Source of the DNA: Stentor roeselii
Lineage: Eukaryota > Ciliophora > Heterotrichea > Heterotrichida > Stentoridae
DNA length: 64,000 bases
Direction of reading: 5' to 3'
Assembly (NCBI GenBank): GCA_006503475.1
Contig: RSEH01000239.1
Coordinates: 1 to 64,000, forward strand
In this document: positions 57,516-64,000 of the stretch, in pieces
How the letters are laid out: each line of letters opens with the position of its first letter
Position numbering within the stretch: position 1 is the first letter of the stretch
The notes under the pieces: model-generated
What the model was told of the DNA's origin: nothing
The model's database searches: none
Seen by the model: the letters and a program-made list of their open reading frames with translations, nothing else
Translations under genes and position numbers: made by a program

Positions 57516-59516
57516 ATGGCAGCCACTGATCTTTTAGAGTCGATCAGAGCCTCGTATGCTTTGAGCTATCCTGATGATTTAAAGAAAAAAAGAGACTCAG
57601 TCATCCCCTTTTTTAAGAGTATAGGCTTGGACCTTACAAGTCTTGAAGAAATCAATACTGACTTGGACAACGATCAGTATAGTGAGTACCTTAAAATTGC
57701 CAACAACATATCGGATGCTAAGAGCAAATCCTTTGCTTTAGACCTTCTTTCTTTCAACAATGTAAAGTGGAAGCTGTCTCAGCCGAATCCTGATCACTTC
57801 GAAGTATTTCAAGGACTGTCCAATGAAAAAGATCAAAAGTTCGTAAATAGCTTTATCTCAAGTTTCGGTGTTTCATATGCTCAGGAAGTACTTGATATCG
57901 AAAAGCCTAGTGAACAAAACCTACAAGAAACTGAAAAAAATATAAAGATTTTTGAACAATTTTCAAAATGTGCTGACTTAATGGAAGAGCCTCAAAGAGC
58001 AAATTTAATGACAATAGTCTACAACTCATCCAGTGATTTACTCGACTTTATGAATACTGACTCCAAAATCATTGGGAATCGACTTAAAGAACTGCATACA
58101 ACAGCAAAACTAAAATATTCAATCGTTGAGGACCTTGCTGATCGATACTTTGACTTATTAGAGTTCAACACTGAGCTCAATATTCTTCCACCCGGCTCTT
58201 CAGACTTCTACGTTAGAAACACCAATGAAGAAATAGCAAAGACTTTACTTGAACTTGAAAATTTCCCTTTTAGAGATGATCATCTAGAGTTATTCAAAAA
58301 ATACTCAGATCTTTATAGAGAGACGATTGAAAATCTTAGACAAGAAATGATCAAAGCGCAGGAAGCTGCTAAGGAACAGCAGAGTGAAAAGAACCCAGTG
58401 AAACTTTCAACATATTATCAAACGATTGAAATCCCAGATATCAGAGCATTAGAAACAGAGGATTTACAAAAATACCTGCCGATAAAGGATAAGAATTCAA
58501 TCAATTTTAATGAATGTGAAAAAATTTATTTCTCAAAAAGAAGCAGGATTTATGTTGTTAAAGCTCTCTATGAAGGAGAGCCTGTTGCTGTGAAGTTCTT
58601 TATTGAAGATCATAAAGCTAATACAGCGAAATCTCTTTATAATCAGGCAAAATACATGATTGCTATGGGGAAAGATCCAAATTTTATCCAGGTTTATGGC
58701 GCTCTGATGATGGAAATACCAAGAGAGCTTTCAGATCGTTTTATGTACGATTCAAGAGATGAACACGGTTGTCTCGTAATGGAATACTGTTTCAACTCCT
58801 TAGCCGATTACATAAAATCTGATGAGCTACTTAATAAAATACCTTCAATTATACAGCAAGAAACATATGATTTCTCTAAATTACTCATCGATGCAATGAA
58901 AAGATTGAACAGCAAAGGAATAAAGCATAAAGACATTAAACCAGCTAACATCCTGCTAACTAGAGATCGTCAAACTAGAGAGCTAATCGTGAAAATTGCA
59001 GATTTTGATGTATCGTCTTCAGTCAAAGAAATGAAGGAAAATACTACAAAAGTTATGGAAACTAATGTCGTCGGAACTCTAGACTACTCTGCACCTGAGT
59101 TGAGATCACTTTTAACCTATAATCAAGTCAAATCGAGTACATCAGCAGCCTCTGAAGGCCCGAAAGCAAAAAGCAAAAGACTATTCAATCCTAACAGAGC
59201 TGATGTTTTCTCATTAGGTCTCAGCATGCTAGAAATGGCTTGTAAAAGTCTTGTACCTCCTAAATCTTGTGAAGGACTAAACGATTTAAAGACAGTCGAT
59301 GGATCAAAAGAAATTCTACAAAATAAGATCTATAGTATCATTGATATGCTAGGACACGGGTATTTAAAGGAACTTTTAAAGGAAATGCTTGTTGTTGATC
59401 CAACATTGAGAAAACCATTCAGAGAAATCAGTGCTTTATATTCTGAACAAAAAGATATTGCAACTTATAAAATTAGTGAGGTGGGATCAGATGAAGAGTA
59501 CTCAGATGAAAACTAG
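57516..59516 (+). CDS. Serine/threonine protein kinase with helical N-terminal region
   Basis: 666 residues. Residues 1-300 are helical and charged without a recognised domain. The kinase domain spans about 335-640: Lys in PVAVKFF, hinge CLVMEYCF, catalytic loop KHKDIKPANILL, DFDVSS in place of DFG, GTLDYSAPE and ADVFSLGLSMLEMA. HRD is HKD, keeping the Asp, and DFG is DFD, keeping the metal-binding Asp, so activity is plausible but the activation loop may behave unusually. The C-terminus is acidic (SDEEYSDEN). Start context TATAAATG. It is the only clearly intact gene between 55.2 and 62.7 kb. Substrate unknown. Confidence 0.9.
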   Translation: MAATDLLESIRASYALSYPDDLKKKRDSVIPFFKSIGLDLTSLEEINTDLDNDQYSEYLKIANNISDAKSKSFALDLLSFNNVKWKLSQPNPDHFEVFQGLSNEKDQKFVNSFISSFGVSYAQEVLDIEKPSEQNLQETEKNIKIFEQFSKCADLMEEPQRANLMTIVYNSSSDLLDFMNTDSKIIGNRLKELHTTAKLKYSIVEDLADRYFDLLEFNTELNILPPGSSDFYVRNTNEEIAKTLLELENFPFRDDHLELFKKYSDLYRETIENLRQEMIKAQEAAKEQQSEKNPVKLSTYYQTIEIPDIRALETEDLQKYLPIKDKNSINFNECEKIYFSKRSRIYVVKALYEGEPVAVKFFIEDHKANTAKSLYNQAKYMIAMGKDPNFIQVYGALMMEIPRELSDRFMYDSRDEHGCLVMEYCFNSLADYIKSDELLNKIPSIIQQETYDFSKLLIDAMKRLNSKGIKHKDIKPANILLTRDRQTRELIVKIADFDVSSSVKEMKENTTKVMETNVVGTLDYSAPELRSLLTYNQVKSSTSAASEGPKAKSKRLFNPNRADVFSLGLSMLEMACKSLVPPKSCEGLNDLKTVDGSKEILQNKIYSIIDMLGHGYLKELLKEMLVVDPTLRKPFREISALYSEQKDIATYKISEVGSDEEYSDEN

Positions 59517-60700
59517 ATTAGGTTAATTAGCTTATAGATTTGATTGAAAAAGTTTAGAATTTTTATTTTATTATTGATAAGATCTCAGACATACTTGGAT
59601 TTCATGGAGTATTAGCACAAATAACTTGCAAGACAGGTACAATTAAAGACTCTTCTTTCTCTCTTTCTTTTCCAAGACTAAGCGTTTTAAACCCAAGATA
59701 TACTTCAAAGTTAAGTGATTTAGTCAATAAATTTCCTGTTGCTCTCTAAACTTTTTTCAATAAGCCTGCCACGTAATTGTTATTTAAGAGTATTTGATTT
59801 TTAATATTCTTTTGAAATCATTAGATGATATCGTTGGTATTGGTTATCACTGCACTTACGAACAGCTGAATTGATGATAGACATCTTCGATTGTGTTGAA
59901 CAAACTTGCTCAATACTTGTTATAACATGGTTTATACTAAGAACTTAAGGATATCGACTATCTCATTTAAAGTTGAATCGATTTTCTAGACTTTCTTTTG
60001 AACTGTCTAGAAGAGGTAGCCAGTCTTTTGCAGCTTGTGAGAAGTTTAGACAGGTGAGGAAGTGAGTTTCCTTAACCAGATGCCTGCATGAGTTATCTGC
60101 AAAAACTAAATTCATCCCATATGCGACTATCATATTATTAGCCACATTGACGAAGAAAGAAAGAATCCAATCGAAGTTTTAACTTATCAAAGCCAGCCTA
60201 AATTCAACGTTGAAATCGATAAGGACGATCTCGAAACAAGTAACATCCAAGGGTGCATTAATCCAATCACATCAATGCCATAGTAGAAGACTTTCTTTTT
60301 TAGGAGAAACGACGGGCTTTATAAACGCAAGCCTGATTTACCTTTTACGAATTGCCAGGTGTGGAGTGTGTCCAAGTCACTTCAACTGGCTGGAGGTCTA
60401 GAAAATCACTCGATTTTAATTTTGAATACTTCACAGATTTCAAAATTGCGATTTTCAATTCTCAATAGTGATTTGTTCGAAGTTTAGTTTTGATGGAAAC
60501 TTGCTGGTTTAATACCTTGATGGGAATTTTAACTATCCTGAATCATTCTGAAAACTCTGAGTCGCTAACAGCATCAACTTTGAATACAGAATCCTGCAGT
60601 TCCTGAGATGAAGACTGGAGAAAGGGCTTAATGGTGAGAGGCTTTTGTAAAAAAAATCAACCTTCAAAGATTTTAAACCATCTTGTTGCTGGTGAAAAGT
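59517..60700. other. Non-coding or heavily decayed stretch
   Basis: About 1.2 kb with base composition and codon-like texture closer to coding DNA than the spacers of the left region, but every frame is broken within 60 codons. I could not assign a family to any piece. Confidence 0.45.
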
Positions 60701-62111
60701 CACAGAGGGCAGGAATTGACTTAAAAATATTTGAAATCAATGCCTTTGAGAGACAAACCACAGAAAATCCGGAAGCTTAAAGTTGAGAGCGAAGAAAAAG
60801 AAACTCAATGAAATTCCTGTGATCTTAGAGTCTTGCCAGTCAAAATTATCCAAATCTTAAAAATCCCCATCATCAAGTCTTAGTTCCAAGAAAAACTCTC
60901 AAGTGTCTTTTCAGTTTTCGTTAACAGCTTAGGATTTTTAAAGTCTGACCCAAGATCTTCAGAAGTAAATCTTGAAAGTTCCTCTCAACAAAATCTAGAG
61001 TCGTTCTTTGGCTTGAAACGGGTGGGGTTAAGAGCAGGAGTCTTCAATAAGTACCTGAAAAGACGAGACCTGAAAATCTAAGAAAATTCCTTCAAGAGAA
61101 AGTTTTTCGATTTTTCTGAAACATCTCAGGCAGTTCCCAAAAGTCAAACTCGGAGTTGATATCAAAGATAATAAAAGAACATCATCAGAGAGCACTCTTC
61201 CTTTAATCTCTAATAAAACTACTGAAATAAAAAATGTTTCTCTTTATTTGATTATTTCTCTGGCATCATCGAGAAAGCTTCTTATTTCGTTGAAATCTTA
61301 AACATGAACCCCGGTCTCCATCGGACTACCAAGACTGGGACTTTTGCCGCTGGCTTGATGGTGAAAGCTTATAAGTGGCGACGGGATGCTTAACATTACC
61401 TCATCGGCCATCATTCGCGCCACAGATGCGTCGAGACCGGCATTGCCTGAAGAATTCAGCCAGACTTCCGTCAACTTGTGGCGAATGAAGTCGAAAGAAC
61501 TCAGTGAAGCCTCTATACTTTAAAGACCTGGAAAAAAAACATAAAACCCCTCAGTTCCTATCAAATTAACCAAAAACTCCCTTGTTGATGAGAACTTCTA
61601 CATCCTAGGGTTTTATATGAAGGTCAACCCTGGAAACACCATGCTTCGAGGTAAAGATGGATGAGCTTCATACAAATAATTCACCAAAAAACGAAAGCCA
61701 GTGAAAAATTACAGGAAATTTTCAAGAAGTACGATGATATCATTCAAAAAGTCGCTAAAAAGGACAGGCTTAGCTAGAAAAAAATCAGGAAAGCTTTAGA
61801 TGTGATCGCTTCTGTCAGAAGTAACAGTTTTGATGGATTATATGGATTCTGATTTTGATGAAGCGTTTTGTGACAGGGTGCAAGAACTTTATATGGAGTA
61901 TAAGAGGTTTGTTAAATTTAGTCCTGGCTTTATTGCAAGATTCACTGCAAGCGATTTGGTTAACGGAATTCTTGAGATTCTGGGTGGAAAACGGGGAAAT
62001 ACTGAAAAGGCTACGATTTTTCTTGCGCATGACACGACTTTGTTAGTATCTTCTTGGGACTTGGATTTTGGCTCAAGGAACAGCTTCCTTTTGCTACGGT
62101 TTGTTGATTGA
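60701..62111 (+). pseudogene. Decayed histidine-acid-phosphatase-like gene
   Basis: The best piece is 61830-62111: SDLVNGILEILGGKRG, then KATIFLAHDTTLLVSSWDLD, matching the C-terminal HDTT motif of histidine acid phosphatases. Upstream, in other frames, are IIRATDASRPALPEEF (61400-61450, as in the R.TD..R motif), HRTTKTGTFAAGLM and LDVIASVRSNSFDGLYGF. At about 60745 a piece reads PQKIRKLKVESEEK, which resembles the segment after the RHG motif in PPIP5K-type phosphatases; that part is weaker. Many stops and shifts separate the pieces. It is a former host gene, and the exact phosphatase class is open. Confidence 0.5.
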
Positions 62112-62760
62112 TATGTTTTTGATGAGGCTACTGGAAAATGACTGTTAGGTGGGTCTAAAATATGGAAATTATTGAAGTTCATGGATTTTTTGAAGAGTTT
62201 GTTGACTTGCAAAAGTTTTGCACTTCCTTGATGATAGAAGCTTTGATGATTCGGAATATGCTTTTAAGAAGATTGAAAATTTTAAATTAGAAAGCGCGGA
62301 GGTTGATCTTTTATTATTAAAGAAGAGAAATCAGTGATGATTAACACGAGTATAGCACTTTTAAATTTCGCTGTAGTCATTGCACTTTTAATCTCTATTA
62401 ATTCTCTATCAAATCAATAAAAAACTCAATTAATAATATCAAAACCAATTTCAATTATCCTATAAAATATGATTTATGCTTATTTGTTCTTTCCAGCTTA
62501 CGACTTCAACCTACTCAAAGTCTCTTGAAAGCCATCTGAATATGAAGATATAAAGTATGTGTTTATTAAAATTTGATCGAATCCAAACTAGACAAACAAT
62601 CATAATTAATTGAACAGTTTGTTTCTATAAATAATCTCAGATACAAGCTCAAATAAATTATATATTTTGCAACTGTTTTTCAAGTTAATATCTGAAAGAT
62701 ATAGTATATTTATATTATCACCAATATTATTCATGAATTAAATTTATTATTAACCTCTTT
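62112..62760. other. AT-rich spacer
   Basis: About 650 nt between the phosphatase remnant and the end of the kelch gene. No gene recognised. Confidence 0.55.
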
Positions 62761-63471
62761 CTATACCCATATAGATCTAATTTTTTCGACCCTCTTTGAA
62801 ATACAATTAAATCTATATACAGTACCTTTAAAATCAGCGAAATAACCATATTCGCGTTTTATTACTGCTGCAGTAACAAGATTTCCTTCATTAATACCAT
62901 AAGGATTCACACATTTCCACATATGAATATCATTTTTTAAGGATTCATATATTTTATTGGTAATAAGGAAAATTTTTTCTTTGTATTTCGCTAAAACATT
63001 TGAAAAATCAATAAGAAGATCATCTCTAACTTTTTCATATGTATCAATCATCACATTATATGATAGCAAAAGATGTTCAGGGTATCCAGTTATTATTAAC
63101 TTATTTTTTAATTTTAAGGTAGATGTAAAAAATATTTGCTTTGGTAAATCTGCAATCCTTCTCCATCTATAGGTGCTTAAATTGAATTTTCTACTTATAT
63201 TTGACTTTCCGAAAATAGATTGGCCTCCAAACATATAGACATGATTTTTGTAAAGTGCTGGTCTTGAGTGAGCAATAGGAAAATTATCTTTAAATTCTTT
63301 ATCATGTATATTTTCATAACGATCTGTTTTGAAATTAATAATAAATGTATATGGATGATTTTCTTCATATCCTCCCCATATAAACAAATTATCATTGTTT
63401 AACTGTAAAATGCAAGGATCGATTGAATGAACATAATTCAACTTATGCCGGGTATAGGCGAAATCCTCTAA
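62761..63471 (-). pseudogene. Kelch-repeat domain, separated from its N-terminal half by stops
   Basis: About 226 codons (open from about 63471) with kelch blades: LFIWGGYEENHPYTFIINF, VYMFGGQSIFG..RKFNLST, then YRWRRIADLP and three weaker blades (LIITGYPEHLLLSYN, IFLITNKI). The preceding piece at 63511-64000 is in the same frame, but three in-frame stops (TAA, TAA, TGA) lie within about 35 nt between them and no GT-AG tiny intron can bridge the gap. Either the gene is decayed here or a small insert interrupts it. Ciliates have many coiled-coil plus kelch proteins, which is the likely original layout. No ATG opens this part on its own. Confidence 0.6.
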
Positions 63472-63510
63472 GTTTAAGCGAAATCAATTTAAAAAATATT
63501 TATATTAAAT

Positions 63511-64000
63511 TTATTTTAAGCTTATCATTTTATTTGTTTTGTTTAGAAAGAAATGAAGAAAATTATGATCAGTTCCTCCAATTTCTGAATCGAGATGATA
63601 TGATTTTTTGTAGACAATATTTTTATCTGCGTTATATTCCCACTTAGCTGAAATATTATTATTTTCAATTTGAAAAAATTTTAAATTATCTCCCTTGAAC
63701 TTATCAAAATTTAATTTGATATCTTTAATTTCTTCTAATGTTATGAAGTATTTATTACTTAAAGACTTGCTCATAATTTGAACAATTGTTTTTCCTTTAC
63801 TCTCAATATCTGTGATAATTTTTTTTAATATATTAGTAAATTGTCTCGATTTTTGTAAAATATACTTCGATTCTTCAGATATATTCTGAAATATTTTTTT
63901 TACTTTGTTGCGTAACAATTTTTCATTGTTTAGATTTTCATATAAAAAATTTGCAATATTTTGCTTTTCTTGATATCTAATTTCTCTCTCAAGTTTAAAA
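63511..64000 (-). pseudogene. Coiled-coil part of the kelch gene (5' end outside window)
   Basis: Open from the right edge to TAA at 63511-63513, about 162 codons, rich in charged residues with heptad character (FKLEREIRYQEKQNIANFLY, KKIFQNISEESKYILQKSRQ, FTNILKKIITDIESKGKTIV). It is followed by a beta-like stretch (FQIENNNISAKWEYN) and stops 70 nt before the kelch piece in the same frame. It matches the layout of ciliate B-box or coiled-coil kelch proteins, whose N-terminus would lie beyond the window. If the stops are sequencing errors or a retained insert, both parts are one gene. Confidence 0.55.

Noticed and set aside
63441-63520. Tiny intron joining the coiled-coil and kelch parts
   Set aside because: No GT-AG segment of 15-16 nt lies in the gap, and one intron of that size could not remove all three stops.
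1-64000. tRNA, rRNA, telomeric repeats, CRISPR arrays, transposases or virus-derived genes
   Set aside because: I looked for T-loop-like GTTCGA motifs, short tandem telomere units and typical protein motifs on both strands and found nothing I could support by eye.

Overview
This window reads as ciliate macronuclear DNA, and the best match is a heterotrich close to Stentor. It is AT-rich. Open frames run to 1,507 codons, and TAA, TAG and TGA all end genes that look intact: the tubulin gene at 45256-46518 and the HSF gene at 48408-48953 end in TGA. So the code is standard, unlike most ciliates. Two introns I could place by homology are only 16 and 15 nt long (52933-52948 and 54937-54951). Tiny 15-16 nt introns with a standard code are the published hallmark of Stentor coeruleus. 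The species itself is inferred.

Region 1 (1 to about 34 kb) is accessory DNA: long AT-rich spacers, expanded families and pseudogenes. Two families alternate. One is a giant WD40 propeller protein that ends in a pseudokinase (HRD to HRQ, DFG to NFL in the complete copy). The other is a type I membrane protein with the pepsin (A1) fold that has lost both DTG motifs. Three times a WD40-pseudokinase gene lies tail-to-tail with a pepsin-like gene: at the left edge, at 15.4-21.5 kb (inverted and decayed) and at 22.7-29.1 kb. Two WD40 copies (6.0-10.3 and 17.6-21.9 kb) form a 4.3-kb inverted repeat. A 1,109-residue periplasmic-binding-protein/multi-TM receptor gene lies between the arms. One arm is a pseudogene; the other keeps a 1,273-codon frame but has lost most of its kinase domain.

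Region 2 (34-55 kb) is compact core genome: DYRK kinase, importin-alpha-like ARM protein, NAC-alpha, one more pepsin-like gene, a Myb/SANT protein, an XK-like membrane protein, an ankyrin protein, a SPICE1-like protein, a divergent (zeta/delta-class) tubulin, an RRM-like protein, an HSF-type factor, an OSCA/TMEM63-like channel, a 7TM receptor, a TBC GAP and a USP53/54-type deubiquitinase. Four same-strand genes at 42053-46518 are separated by only 9-10 nt. The DYRK and importin genes converge with 5 nt between stop codons.

Region 3 (55-64 kb) turns sparse and decayed again. It holds a remnant with an HETFH motif, an intact serine/threonine kinase gene, a histidine-acid-phosphatase remnant, and a kelch gene with a coiled-coil upstream part that is interrupted by stops and runs off the right edge.

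No rRNA, tRNA, CRISPR, transposase, reverse transcriptase, virus-derived element or telomere was recognised.
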